The position numbers and the translations under genes are program-made. 64,000 bases of DNA from Lutraria lutraria. Its lineage: Eukaryota > Mollusca > Bivalvia > Venerida > Mactridae. Position 1 is the stretch's first letter, and each line of letters opens with the position of its first letter. Shown in pieces: positions 35,201 through 45,000 of the stretch. Location: positions 5,206,840 to 5,270,839 of the forward strand of contig OZ026844.1 of assembly GCA_964023205.1 (NCBI GenBank), in the 5' to 3' direction. The notes below the pieces were generated by a model that searched no databases, was not told the DNA's origin, and saw only the letters and a program-made list of their open reading frames with translations.

Positions 35201-35829
35201 ATACATCAGTCTGCCACTTTGCCAATGTAGAATTTCAAAATGGCGGGAAGAGTTGCAAAGGGACATTACTCTTGGAAAATCCGCGAGGTGATACTTCTAC
35301 AGTTGTACAACTGTTGGTTCAAGTGAGTATTCTAACAAGAAATCTTACAATACAGTTTAAACAACATGTGTTAAAATTTTTTAGTTTTTTTTTTTAACAA
35401 GAAATCTTAACATTTAAAAAGGTCTCATTAGGCTAGCTATATTTTAAATGATCTTCAAAATGTTAACCAGATTTTCTTAGTCCATTTGTTAAGAGGACAC
35501 TTTTAGTAATAAAAATATTTATATTTAAGTATTGGAATTTAATGACTTTTAATTCTTTGTATACATACTTTGGAAGTTAAAGATGTGTTGTAGGAGGCAA
35601 TTAAATGACAAAATGGTGTTAATTGTTGCTGTGATAAGAATTGAAGAAAATCAGTGCTTTATTTACTGACTTAAATATTTATCTTTTCCAGGCACAAATA
35701 TTAGTTGGGAAGTCTGGGAGTCAAGTAAAGTTGTATAGGAAACCTGGTAAAAAAGATGAAATCACTGCACAGAATGTTAAAGATGTTCTTACCTTACACA
35801 GCGATACAGTATATGCTGTCAGTGTTTGA
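14268..35829 (+). CDS. IARS1: Cytosolic isoleucyl-tRNA synthetase, complete coding sequence
   Basis: This class Ia synthetase charges tRNA-Ile with isoleucine in the cytosol and belongs to the multisynthetase complex in animals. Twenty-eight coding exons total 3849 nt including the stop, or about 1282 residues (human about 1262), with every exon phase matching. The class I signature HYGH is at residues 55-58 in [14 protein letters not shown]. The CP1 editing domain shows [11 protein letters not shown] near 223-233 and [13 protein letters not shown] near 319-331. KMSKR is at 602-606. The C-terminal third has the two UNE-I-type repeats, each with an L(L)LENP core (coding exons 26 and 27). The start ATG is 5 nt into its exon, and the protein starts [19 protein letters not shown] like its homologues. 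Introns hold much of the window's repeat load; the largest is about 4.2 kb (28024-32268). Confidence 0.97.
14493..14590. mobile_element. MITE-A copy 4, internally deleted
   Basis: Both ends are present (TACAGTGAAATCTGTG and ACACAGGTTTGACTGTA) but the interior is cut to about 98 bp. IARS1 intron 1. Confidence 0.75.
15369..16310. mobile_element. 942-bp pogo/Tigger-like non-autonomous element flanked by TA
   Basis: The left end CAGTTGAATCTCGTTATGTC is matched by the inverted right end (GATAACGAGATTCAACTG), with TA on both sides. Subterminal copies of CTCAAATTTCGGTTATCTC-like sequence add internal structure. The end motif CAGTTGAA..CTCGTTAT is characteristic of pogo/Tigger relatives. No transposase ORF is left. 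The element lies in IARS1 intron 3. Confidence 0.75.
16413..16496. repeat. 84-bp hairpin repeat, copy 2 (IARS1 intron 3)
   Basis: Same length and near-identical sequence to 9541-9624. The arms begin ATATCGAGGGCTCAGCGCAA and pair almost fully. As RNA it would fold into one pre-miRNA-sized stem-loop. Confidence 0.85.
16984..17095 (+). repeat. Family J repeat fragment
   Basis: A short piece with TGTCTGTCAAAA, TTCAATAGGTCAAAC and GGGGGCATCCATG, resembling the family's ends. IARS1 intron 4. Confidence 0.4.
17370..17572 (+). repeat. Family J repeat copy 2
   Basis: Carries CTTCCATCTACAATCATC, ATGACAGCATCTACAGGACC and ATTTTCAGGTCAGTAGGT. IARS1 intron 5. Confidence 0.65.
17620..17815 (+). repeat. 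Family K repeat copy 1
   Basis: A repeat of about 195 bp with TTTTCAAAGAAAAA, CTCATAACTCGGAAACTA and AGGTGGATAAATCTC, ending near CTTGTTTT. IARS1 intron 5. Confidence 0.65.
18651..19016. mobile_element. MITE-D copy 1, 366 bp, TIR TTAAAGGGGCATAtCCTACA
   Basis: Terminal inverted repeats of about 25 bp begin TTAAAGGGGCATA. The element lies in IARS1 intron 7 and is in the opposite orientation to the copy at 22524-22877. Confidence 0.85.
19430..19622 (+). repeat. 19-bp minisatellite (GTGTATCATGTGACTTGTA), about 10 units
   Basis: Imperfect 19-bp units run to within 8 nt of the acceptor of IARS1 coding exon 9 (19630). Confidence 0.88.
20960..21058 (+). repeat. 39-bp tandem repeat, about 2.5 units
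   Basis: TAATCTATGCATACTGATTG with AGCAAATTATATTAAAA repeats almost exactly. IARS1 intron 11. Confidence 0.8.
21306..21490. mobile_element. MITE-A copy 5
   Basis: Full-length copy in IARS1 intron 11, ending ACACAAGTTTGACTGTAC. Confidence 0.8.
22440..23040 (+). repeat. Dispersed repeat split by MITE-D copy 2
   Basis: TTTTATGCCCCTGCCATTTG and GGTGGGAGGGCATAATG begin a repeat that continues after the MITE-D copy as TCTGAGCAATCACTCAAGAA .. CACAGGAGTTATGGCCCC. IARS1 intron 13. Confidence 0.5.
22524..22877. mobile_element. MITE-D copy 2, 354 bp, inverted relative to copy 1
   Basis: Same terminal inverted repeats (TTAAAGGGGCATACCCTACA). The interior matches the reverse complement of 18651-19016. 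It is inserted in another repeat that starts near 22445 and resumes near 22880. Confidence 0.85.
23608..23806 (+). repeat. Family K repeat copy 2
   Basis: Begins TTTAGCTCATCTGTTTTCAA and ends GGACTCTTGTTG. Same orientation as the other two copies. IARS1 intron 14. Confidence 0.65.
24150..24375 (+). repeat. tRNA-derived SINE-like sequence
   Basis: A B-box-like GTTTGAATCCC is followed by a non-tRNA body (GACTGGGCAAATTTGGAATG .. GACCCTGGGTGTTGGTGCC). IARS1 intron 15. Confidence 0.5.
24476..24637. mobile_element. MITE-B copy 1 (TIR ACAACCTCTCCAGAG)
   Basis: A second palindromic family with ends TACA(GT)NCAACCTCTCCAGAG and CTTTGGAGAGGTTGNNCTGTA and an interior rich in CAACAACA. This copy is in IARS1 intron 15. 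Confidence 0.75.
25017..25135. mobile_element. MITE-A copy 6, left end missing
   Basis: Interior and right end only (ACACAGGTTTTACTGTA). IARS1 intron 16. Confidence 0.7.
25470..25668 (+). repeat. Family K repeat copy 3
   Basis: Carries GTCTGTTTTCGAAGAAA, CTCATAACTCAGAAACTA and GTGGATAGATCTCACTGAGG. IARS1 intron 17. Confidence 0.65.
26128..26275 (+). repeat. Imperfect short tandem motif (CAACCAAaTTTT)
   Basis: ACAACCAATTTTT, ACAACCAAAATTTTTT and ACAACCAAATTTTC occur about 30 bp apart. IARS1 intron 18. Confidence 0.45.
26416..26595. mobile_element. MITE-A copy 7
   Basis: Left end TATAGTCAAACCTGTA, right end GGGTTTGGCTGTG; diverged full-length copy in IARS1 intron 18. Confidence 0.75.
27361..27565. 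mobile_element. 205-bp pogo-like MITE flanked by TA
   Basis: CATAGTAAAACCTTAGATTA on the left matches the inverted right end (TATTCGAGGTTTTACTG), with TA at 27359-27360 and 27566-27567. It ends 26 bp before the acceptor of IARS1 coding exon 20. Confidence 0.7.
28130..29337 (+). mobile_element. Helentron-like non-autonomous element 1 with about 168-bp tandem core
   Basis: The 5' end TACCCCCAGAT is repeated inverted near the 3' end (ATCTGGGGGTA at 29301-29311). A hairpin follows (ATCAC..GTGAT at 29315-29329), then AGTTCTAG. The core has about seven units of roughly 168 bp, each starting near TTTGTCCGGAC..TTTCTCAGCAACTAC. The architecture resembles non-autonomous Helitron/Helentron elements. 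There is no Rep/helicase ORF. IARS1 intron 21. Confidence 0.6.
29431..31957 (+). mobile_element. Helentron-like non-autonomous element 2 with 155/164-bp tandem core
   Basis: The 5' end GCTCACCAG, with an internal hairpin (GAGCACGAATGTGCTC), reappears inverted as CTGGTGAGC at 31922-31930. A hairpin GGGCCATCATGGCCC (31938-31952) and CTCTTGTTT follow. This matches the published description, from memory, of bivalve pearl/CvA-type elements grouped with Helentron-associated elements. No protein is encoded. IARS1 intron 21. Confidence 0.68.
29671..31830 (+). repeat. Satellite-like tandem array with 802-bp higher-order repeat
   Basis: About 14 monomers carry AAAAAATCTTCTTCTCCGAA and CCTCTACCAAGTTTGTTCAA. 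Monomer starts (TTTAAAAAATC) fall near 30001, 30156, 30320, 30475, 30639, 30803, 30958, 31122, 31277 and 31441, spaced 155/164/155/164/164 and then the same again. Variant bases also recur five monomers apart. Confidence 0.85.
34205..34422 (+). repeat. Family J repeat copy 3
   Basis: Carries AAAATGCTTCCACATACC, CTTCATATGTTGGGTCCTC and GGGGGCATTGTATTTTTAAA. Ends about 8 bp before the acceptor of IARS1 coding exon 26. Confidence 0.65.
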
Positions 35830-36300
35830 TGACTATAAGCACCATAGATAATTTATTCTTAAAAAAATTACATTTGCCTCAGCTGTGCTTACTTTCTATC
35901 TGAAACAATTAATCTTTTAATTGTATTGCATTCTTGATATTCAGATATTTACGTAATGTTTGCAAACACATAAATTTCCCTGTGCATAAATATATAAGCT
36001 TTTTCTTCGTTTCTTTTCTGAAACCAGTACTTAGGTACACTTGACCTTTATAGAAATCTGATTCTTTGTTAAGTACTGTGTTGATGAAAGGTCATGGCTA
36101 CATTCTTTAGGCTACTGCACAAATCATTTAAGTATTTCTAGTAACAGACAGAAGGTTTTATGTCATGTTATAGACACGAAAGATAATATTGTTTAATTAT
36201 TTTCTGATCACATTGTCCTATAATTTAACATCCAAATACAGTGTTCTAGACAGATAATTGCATGTATGAAACAAATAAAGTTGAGTGATAAACTTGGAGT
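35830..36300 (+). other. IARS1: IARS1 3' UTR and probable polyadenylation region
   Basis: AT-rich sequence follows the IARS1 stop. An AATAAA hexamer at 36274-36279 lies about 445 nt after the stop and is the best-placed polyadenylation signal seen. No further coding sequence is visible before the MITE at 36505. Confidence 0.5.
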
Positions 36301-36504
36301 TTATATTCTCTGGCTTCTGGTTGTCTAAATTCCTGACAGTGATATATTGACTGCACTGTTCTGTATTGTTTTGTCTGTGTTTACTGGTACTGCACTTATT
36401 TATTGGAAATCGAAAATTCCTCCCAAATTCTACAAGGTTAATCACGTAAGTTAGCATCCAACCAAGCTGTAACTGAAAAAGAAAATTGTTCAGCTTAGAC
36501 TAGA

Positions 36505-36696
36505 CCAGTCAAACTTGTAAACAAAGGCCACCCTTTGGAAAGAGTCAAAAGACACATTATGACCTTTACTGGCAGGTAGCCTTTATTTGGAGGTAATTTT
36601 GTTCTAACTTATTGATGACGGTTTTTGAAATGATGGCCATTATTCACATGGGATGGTCTTCATTCGGAGGTGACCACTCACACAGGTTTGACTGTA
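36505..36696. mobile_element. MITE-A copy 8
   Basis: Full-length copy downstream of IARS1, ending CACAGGTTTGACTGTA. Confidence 0.8.
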
Positions 36697-36999
36697 TTTG
36701 TAAATGATATTTGCACAGGGATATCACTTCAGTTTCATATATTTTTTTGAAAAGAAAAGATAAAAGAACTCTTAAATCCTTGAGTGAAATTTCAATTCCT
36801 TGCCTTGGGAACACTTAACCTATAATATTGTAACACCATCATTGTACATCTTGTTTTATTTTGTTTAACTGTCTCACCAACAGCTAGGGTTATTTGGCTA
36901 CATTCAGTTGTAGGAAGACCTTGGGCTACCCCTGGTAAACCCACCTACCTTTCATAAGCTATCTGGATAGCTCCCTCACACATGATGTGACATCTGGTA

Positions 37000-37180
37000 A
37001 TGGTTGGGATTTGAACTTTCAGTGGTGGGGGTCAAGTGCAATCTCTACCTAGAGTTGTTGTTCCTTTCCAATCCACACATAAGTATGAGCGTAGCAGAAA
37101 CAACTACTCTGGGTAGAGATTGGGTCAAGTGATTATTAGTCAGGGACCTTAACCAGTGAGCCAAGGGGCTCCCCCATTGT
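37000..37180 (-). repeat. tRNA-derived repeat with internal inverted repeat
   Basis: AATCTCTACCTAGAGTTGTT near 37040 pairs with an inverted copy near 37102-37123. Then AGTCAGGGACCTTAACCAGT and GAGCCAAGGGGCTC resemble a minus-strand tRNA head. Confidence 0.45.
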
Positions 37181-37490
37181 ACGCTTACCTTATTTAATGC
37201 ATCATCAAAAAGAATTGTGTAAGCACACTCATTTGAAAAAAGAATATTCGTGTTAGTAAAATAGGATCCAGATATCATATGAGACAATAGCTTTAACATA
37301 ATAGTTTTATCAGTACTTGAGCTAGAAGAATACTCAAACATGTGTCAATTAACATCTGTATCTCTAATGTTAGGCTGACCTTTATCATGAAGTGTTGTCT
37401 TCATTGATAAGTATAGATTAATATATTAACATTACAGAGTAATATTTGCTTATGTAATCAGAATGCTGATAATTTCTTTATTAAAGAAAA

Positions 37491-37686
37491 GACCATCCCT
37501 AAAAAATATTTTGTTTGCAGTAAGCTACCTTCTCATCAAAAACCCCTACCCAACTTTTTTTTGGCCTACATTTGTATTTTGGGTTCAATATAAAACTTTA
37601 AATTGTAAAAATATTTCCTACCTACCTACCCACGGAAAATTCTCTGGGTAGGGTTACTGCAAACAAGCATTTTTTAAGGCTGGTCT
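37491..37686. mobile_element. MITE-G copy 1
   Basis: Palindromic element with subterminal TTTGTTTGCAGTAAGCTACC and inverted GGGTTACTGCAAACAAGC, and ends AGACCATCC and GGCTGGTCT. Confidence 0.7.
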
Positions 37687-37798
37687 AACACTAAGTATTT
37701 TAATTGGTTTGTATCTGCTCTTTGACTAAACAACTACCCAGTATTCAACATTCATTTGATACAGTCAACAACAAAAAAAAATATATATATATCAAATA

Positions 37799-37986
37799 TA
37801 CAGTCAAACCTGTGTTAGCGACCAACTCCGAATAAAGCCACCCTGTGAATAAAGGTCATTCTTTTAAAAAACAAACTGAGTGATTATTTAGAACAAAATG
37901 ACCTCTGAATAAAGACAATCTGTCAATAGAGGTCACATTATGTATACATTTACCAAGGGTGGCCTTTGTTTGTGGGTTTGACTGTA
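37799..37986. mobile_element. MITE-A copy 9
   Basis: Left end TACAGTCAAACCTGTG and right end TGGGTTTGACTGTA; well preserved. Confidence 0.85.
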
Positions 37987-38509
37987 CATTTAAAAATATA
38001 CAACCTGTTTAACATTTAAATATTCTCCTGTCCAGCTGTTTTAAATATTGAATCTCATGAATAAATCTCAGGACACTCAAAATACACTGAAATAGGTGGA
38101 GAAAGGTTTTGTAAATAACATGAATGATAAGTGTTTTGATGGATATACACACCATAATGTGCCGGTATTCACTTGCCAAGAAAAGTGTGTGTAGAAGGTT
38201 GTATATAAATACCACAACTTTGTATGATACCAAATGAAATATTAGGAAACACAAAGTTGTGTTCAATAAGCCCGTGGTGGCAACATGACTTAACCTTGTA
38301 TGGACAAGGCAAGCACTGTCCCCTCATCACTCGAGTCAGAAGTTATGTTGTAGTGTATTTCATAACTGAAAAGTTCAGTATTTATGTTTAATTAAGTCAA
38401 TTTTTTAAAGTCTTCTCAAAAAGACTAAACAATACTCAGCTACAGTACCAATATCGAATGTGGGACAAAAGCACTCCCAGACAAGAGCTTCCTTGTCAAT
38501 TTTGATAGG

Positions 38510-38585
38510 AGTGGACAAAAGCTCTCCCGTGATCATGATTTACTACCCCAACCAGAAATGAAGAGGGAGCTTTTAATTGTCCAGA
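38510..38585. repeat. Small inverted repeat
   Basis: GTGGACAAAAGCTCTCCC at about 38512 and inverted GGGAGCTTTTAATTGTCC at about 38566 could pair around a loop of about 35 bp. Confidence 0.5.
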
Positions 38586-38926
38586 TACCTCCATATATCG
38601 GTCTAAGTACTGAAATCTAATCAAGTTCGTTTAGATCTCTCGTAACCAAATCTAACACTGGTTTACATAAACCAGATAATCACATGACTTCCAAAGGTTG
38701 GCTTAGCCCATAAGTCACATTACCAATCCTCTTTGATAAGATTTGATAGTGTTATACCTTCTTGAAGGTCAGGGTCGTGTAAAAGTTACCATTTCCCCTC
38801 TGAAATATTACATAAAACACTTAAAAAGCATGCAAGATTTCTCAACATGGTTCCACCTGCATGAAGAGGCCATGAATGTAGATGATCGATTTTTGTTTGA
38901 ATACATTTTTTTTATAAAATACACAT

Positions 38927-39092
38927 GCAGTCAAACCTGTGTTAGCGGCCACCTCTAAATAAAGGTCGACCTGTGAATAAAGGCCATTCTTTAAAATTTA
39001 ACTGATTTTTTAGAACAAATTGACCTCCGAATAAAGGTCACCTGTCTAAAAAGGTCACTATGTCTTTCACTGGGACACAGGTTTGACGGTAC
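38927..39092. mobile_element. MITE-A copy 10
   Basis: Left end GCAGTCAAACCTGTG; right end CACAGGTTTGACGGTA. Confidence 0.8.
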
Positions 39093-40364
39093 ATTACATT
39101 GTTCACGGTGTATGGGCGCAGACGTATACATGTACATCTTGAATTTTACAGCTGTCAAGCAAATATAGTTGCTTAAAATTGGCTAGCCAACAACTCGAGC
39201 ATACATTTACGGGTGTTGGTAACATGTTTGTATGGGCCATTTGAAGTACAATGTATGCAGGTACTGTGAAAGCATAAAGAAATAAATGACAGTGAAATCT
39301 CGTACGTATTTCATTCCTTTAGTTATCTTCAGTTACTGGTTGGTGAATAATACACGTACATCGTTCTTTTCATCAATTGATACACTAACTGTGGCTTTAT
39401 TTCGTACGTCAGACTTTTTTAAGAACAACACGTGTCAGTAATTCATACTTCATGAACTACACATATTCATGAAATTTGCAAAATGAATTCAAGAATAAAT
39501 GTTCATGAATTCCATTTGAAGGGAAAGTTCCTTGCCACAGAGAGAAGAGTGTTAAAATGTGCTCATAATATTCTTGTCACGACTGAAGCACACAATTATC
39601 TATATAGATACTCTTCCTAGTGTTCCATTTGGTAATCATTCGATTCTCGGCCAACCACAGATGCAAAATATGTGACAAAATCTAGAACACCGCAATTTGA
39701 TATGTCATCAGTTTTACCACGGTTGTGGCTTTACGATGGATTTTTATTAAACATGCGTAAACAGGAAAAAATGAGTCAATGTCCACTATGTAACCTAAGT
39801 GCTGTTTGATATACCATACTTTACAAAATAACTTTTGAACATTAATTATGTCATATTTTAATATCAAACAAACAAATAAATTTCATCAAAAAAATACATG
39901 TGCACCCATCTGATCAAGTCAGTTTTGAATGTTATGTTATGAAAATACACGTATCAGTCAAGTGATAATAAATAATATGTGCATGCGTGCGATTAAATTT
40001 CACATTCTACATGAAGTGTAGTATTTTATCCAAGTTATGTGAAATGTTTTAAATTGACTGTCATGTTCCAAGTGGGCAATCACACATGCATGACCTATTT
40101 GTATATTCTAATAGTTATATAAATACCATTCTATTCATACACAATCCAATATCGTGACTGAGAGCTCGTTTTATACCTATAAATGGATCGGGTAAAAACT
40201 AAATCTACAAAAAAAACATATCCAATGATATTTATATACTTTATTTTATTGTGGTATACATTTGTATGTATAATAAGGCCTCGTATACAAAACATAACAA
40301 GATTATAAATATATGCAGCGCAACCGCTCCAAAGCAATTAACACCCATCAATTGAGTACTGAGA

Positions 40365-40470
40365 AAAATTATGTTGTTGTTTAAAGGTTGTTGCTTCAGA
40401 GAGTTTAAATTGACAGTTAAATTGTGCTGCACTGGGAAAAATCACGCTGTTGTTGAAGGTTTTTTTTTTA
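40365..40470. mobile_element. MITE-B copy 5, decayed
   Basis: Interior blocks of the family (GTTGTTGCTTCAGAGAG, CACGCTGTTGTTGAAGG) without clear ends. Confidence 0.45.
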
Positions 40471-41889
40471 CTTAAGAGAGTGCTATATGTTTGATAAATA
40501 TATAGAAACACATATACATGTATACACATAGATGAGTTCCAATTATTCAGAATGTAGACGTATACATGTAAAATATTAATGATTTAAAAATCAATTTCTT
40601 CCATCGATCCGTCCTAGAAGTGTTCTTTGAAAGACAACTTACGTGGCTTTTGGCCTAAAGTTAGTTGTCGCTGAAAAAATAAATCTACTTCGAACTAAAT
40701 GTATGTGCTAAAAATATGTTTAAATATACATGCACTCACATCCAGGATGTGTCCGTTCATTATGAGAACACTCATGCATGTATATATATAGTACTTAGCT
40801 GAACTGAAGTTATAATATATAACTAATGTTGTTAACCGACTAACAATAAAAGTTTGTGTCTCGTATCTAGAACTGTACGTTTATGGTGTAACAATAAGTA
40901 TGTCAATGTACACGTATGGTTTTGTCCGCTTCCCCATTTCAAGCACAAATTGTCAATTACCACAGTGAGTCATTCCCATGTCGTACTTGTTCGACTCTAT
41001 ATATACATGTACATGTATTATTGTACGAAAGATAAAATGTACGTGGTACATACAAGGAATATTTATATTCCTGTCCACACGGGACATCTGTTTCAACATA
41101 ATTAAGTATAGGCCAAAAATGTTAGTTTCTGATTACATAAGTTCATTAAAGACAGGACGTACAGACCTGTATTGCTCGACCGGGCCTCTTGGGCTCTGGA
41201 AAGCGTGTGGAAAGGTAAAATGGGTGAGAAAATGCATGTACCGATTCTCGGGACTATAATAAAAAGTCTGGTCGCGGGAGAAATTATATAAGACAGGTTG
41301 CCGGGTAACCATGCAGAAACTAAGATTTTTTACGCATTTTAAGTACAGTACCGATCTCACATTTGATAAACGCTGGCTTTCGGTATGATCGAACTGAATT
41401 AATGATATATCTTTCTAACGCTAGATGATAATATACAAAAAGCCTTTATTATGAATACATGTATTAATAATCCTATACCATGCAGGGACTAAAATTCATT
41501 AATTCGTTGAAGATCTAGCTAAAATGATTGTAACATATTAAAACCTAATCCAAGTACTTTATATTGTAATAAGGCCTCTAGATCTATATAACCTCTCCAG
41601 AGACACAAAATTAATGATATAATAATTCAACTTTTTAGTATCACTCGAGATCTACGTAGATCTAGGTCTTTAAGTTCAACGTAAGTTACATGTATATGAT
41701 TCTGAGTTCATTTTTGTACAAATATTTCAAAATCTACCGACGTGGTGATGACTTGACTACAAAATTACGTAGATCAATTAGTCGACGACAAAGTCCAACA
41801 ATTCATTCCATTGGATAATCTTGTCACGTTTTCCGCCACACTTCGTAGGATAAGAACCTCGCGTTTACACAACACAATCGATCCTATTC

Positions 41890-41899
41890 GTCACGTGAC
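41890..41899 (+). promoter_or_regulatory. Palindromic E-box, CLEAR-type (GTCACGTGAC)
   Basis: GTCACGTGAC is a perfect ten-base palindrome with a CACGTG core, about 10 bp upstream of the TATA box. It matches the site preferred by MiT/TFE and USF bHLH-ZIP factors. Binding and function are inferred from motif and position only. Confidence 0.55.
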
Positions 41900-41907
41900 C
41901 TCGGTAG

Positions 41908-41915
41908 TATATAAA
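41908..41915 (+). promoter_or_regulatory. TATA box of ferritin promoter
   Basis: TATATAAA lies about 155 bp before the ATG. A start site about 30 bp downstream (near 41938) would leave a short leader and place the IRE within about 15 nt of the cap, the position at which IRP blocks ribosome loading most effectively. Confidence 0.75.
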
Positions 41916-41951
41916 GCGGCGAGCAAGCCGTGTAGAGCCATAACCTGATTT

Positions 41952-41985
41952 TTTGTCTTGCTGCGTCAGTGAACGTACGGGCAAA
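41952..41985 (+). promoter_or_regulatory. Iron-responsive element (IRE) in ferritin 5' UTR
   Basis: The loop CAGTGA is at 41967-41972 and is closed by a five-base-pair upper stem, TGCGT (41962-41966) with ACGTA (41973-41977). A single bulged C sits at 41961. The lower stem pairs CTTG with CGGG, then TTTG with CAAA, separated by one bulged T. This is the classic IRE geometry bound by IRP1, which blocks ferritin translation when iron is low. It lies about 80 nt before the ATG and close to the predicted cap. Confidence 0.93.
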
Positions 41986-42062
41986 TATCAACCAAAAATT
42001 AAAACTTTTTCCATTTTCTTAAAATTTACCACCTTACGGTCAAAGCCTAGAAGTCGACAAAG

Positions 42063-45000
42063 ATGGCAGTGTCAAGACCTCGTCAAAATTTCCACCAAGA
42101 AAGCGAAGCTGGATTGAACAAGCAAATCAACATGGAATTATACGCCAGTTATGTTTACCAATCCATGGTAAGTTTTAGTTTATTTTCTTTCTTCAAAGGG
42201 GTCGATTCCGCGTAGATTTACGGTGTTTTATTCATGAAAATAGAGCAGTAGATTTTACATTATTAAAAGTAGAGTTTTCGTCAAATCTTTGGTTAGCGTA
42301 TTAATGCCATGATACAGAAAATGCAAGTTTACGTTAGTCGGTCTGTGTTTTTCAATGGCGCGAGTCGCTAATGTTTCACCTTTACCCAGTGTTAATATGG
42401 CTCGTAAAGGGCATGAGTACTATAAAGAAACGACCTTCATTATGTTCTTACGTCATTCACGAATAAAAAGTATTTAGCTCTCTGGCGTATTTACACTTTA
42501 TACAGTGCATAGAACTTACATAATGTGTCCTGACTTATAGATCTATGTAAACTATCATGCCAGGCAAACGTGCTCAGCTTTTCCGGAACAAATGTGAAGG
42601 TCGTTACTTCATTAGCTTAAGAAAACAGCAGACGTGTATTGTGTATTGATTCACGTTTTATTTTGCAATAAAAAAATGTTCAAAGCACGTGTTCACACCT
42701 TTACGACACATGTTCTGCATGATCAAAGACCTATGTATGTATAGGTCTTTGGCATGAATGAATGCATTGCTTGTGTGAAGAAAAAAACAGCTTTTAAAAA
42801 TATATTTTAATTATAGAATCTACATTCGTAATTATCCTTTAAATCATAAAAATCGAGGCAGAAACTATTCCCTGGTTGTTTTCCTGAGTAAAAATGTCGA
42901 CCAATAGTTTTCTCATGTGTTATGAATCACTCGTGTGAATAGAAAAATCTTGTCCAACTGGTTCCTGAGAAGTCTGTGTTTCATATTTTACATCTATTGT
43001 GAATTAATGTACGACCATAAACTTTAATATACAATGTACTTATTGTGGGAACTGTTTTTCCAACTGTTCACTTATACATCAGTATTGTCCGTAATCCATT
43101 TGACCTACTTGGTCATTTCACAAGATTTATACATATATATCATTATAATTCATTTCAGACCTTGAGATTTATGGTCCTAGTAGTTTTCCATAAAATCCAA
43201 TAAAGGCTATTTTAAACTTCAAACTATAAAAAGTATGATAATTGAAGTGTGCAAAAGGTGTATTTTAGCGATTGACAGTGGTGCTCATGCATAAATAATT
43301 GAGACAGATCTGTTGAATTTTTTGTGATGGATTGATACAGATCTGTTCATTTCAATGATTAATGCAAACCCTAATCCTATCTTTAGTGACATGATTTTAT
43401 GTGTATACATGTAATATGAGTAAACCATTTACTCTAATGTTCTCAGTGTGAATTACACCAGTGTGGTATTTATAAACCATTAATTTCCTGTCGAGTATTT
43501 TAGCAAGTGATGAAGGATTTATGTAAATTGTGTCTTAATTCTATCTTTATAATCCATTCAAAATACATTTTTATTGTCTATAACCCTAACATGGTAGATT
43601 TGGATTTAAATCACCTGTTTTTGAGCCATGTGTGTTTAGGGAGCAATATTATTGAGAAAACATAGTTGATATACTTGTTGGAAACTTGAATGATAGCTGT
43701 CCCTCGCTGAGCGCACATGAATTTTGATGCGGATCCAAGTATTAAGTTTATCTATAACAACCATTCAAAATTTGTTGAACTAGCTCCTGTTCAATGTTGC
43801 AATGCAAGTCAATGTAAGTTGATCAGCCCGTCAATTTAAGATTATTCATGACTATTTGGCAGTTGCGTTACCTAATTATCTATGTTTATTTTTCAGTCTT
43901 ACTACTTCGATCGTGATGATATTGCCCTCAAAGGATTCGCTAAATTCTTCAAGGATTCTTCAGATGAAGAACGTGAACATGCTGAAAAATTCATGAAGTA
44001 CCAAAACAAGAGAGGTGGTCGTGTGGTTCTCCAACCTATTCAGGTAACAATTCAATTACTTTACTTGTATATATAAATTTATAATGTTACTAATAAGGTA
44101 ATCCGTGATTGTAACAATACATGTAATTGCAGTCAACAATTTTTCAGTCAAGATCCATTCATTCTTTACAATGCTGATAATTTTAAATAAGGCAGGATTT
44201 TAAAAAAAATGTTGTAAAAATTGTTTGAGTTTACACCTGTCTGTGTCATTTGCAAATATTCATTTCAATAGCTTTTCTATGAATTTGGTGTGCAATTAAA
44301 ATTCTTTTAGTTTTAGTCTACTAAATGTGAAAACTGCTCGGGACATAATTTACAATCATGAATTTTTATTGTAATTTTGCATTTCTGTAGAAACCTGATC
44401 GTGATGAATGGGGAAGTGGTCTGGAAGCTATGGAAGCTGCCTTGGCCTTGGAGAAAACTGTAAACCAGTCTCTTCTGGATCTCCACAAGATTGCTGACAG
44501 TCATGGAGATGCTCAGGTTAGTTTTGATACAATAATCCTGGCATTTTGCCAGTAATGGTATTGAACCTTTGTTGAATGGTTAAAGGGAAATAACTTTGAT
44601 TTACTTACCAACTACTGAAGTAGATTAGATTCAGTGAAAAATAGGTTATATTGAAATACCTACTTAATCTCCTTTGCTGATTATTGCATTTAGAAAAAAG
44701 TTGACGATTATTATCAATTGTTCCGAGTTTAATTCATTTGACCTGATGTTTATTATGGATATAGGATTCACTGTTAGTTAATTGGTATGAATAATTGATA
44801 TAGGCCGATTGATGTTGCAAAATCGAAGTACTAACAGTGCATGTCAGACCTGCCTGATCAATATTCTCAATACACAAGAGATTGTGATACAAAATTTGAT
44901 GGGTGTGGTACAGTATGTATTGTAATTAGAGGCCTTGTTAATCTCTTTATAGTTTCACTCGATATATTGATAGCATGATTGAACCTTCAATCCTATAAGT

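Larger units (their letters stand above)
14263..35829 (+). other. IARS1: IARS1 exon map
   Basis: Coding exons 1-28: 14268-14386, 14755-14911, 15212-15331, 16816-16950, 17213-17297, 17918-18046, 18412-18499, 19209-19269, 19630-19728, 20212-20334, 20744-20934, 21561-21764, 22210-22404, 23503-23589, 24001-24084, 24819-24963, 25243-25363, 25843-26012, 26683-26804, 27592-27694, 27940-28023, 32269-32385, 32748-32915, 33211-33306, 33688-33855, 34431-34682, 35035-35322 and 35692-35829. The first listed exon has an acceptor at 14261-14262, so at least one noncoding 5' exon lies upstream. All introns use GT/AG. The stop is TGA at 35827-35829. Confidence 0.93.
36300..41880. other. Gene-poor region between IARS1 and ferritin
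   Basis: Contains MITE-A copies 8-10, one MITE-G, a tRNA-derived repeat and a decayed MITE-B. 39100-40360 and 40480-41880 are AT-rich with no recognisable feature apart from the ferritin promoter at the end. Confidence 0.6.
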
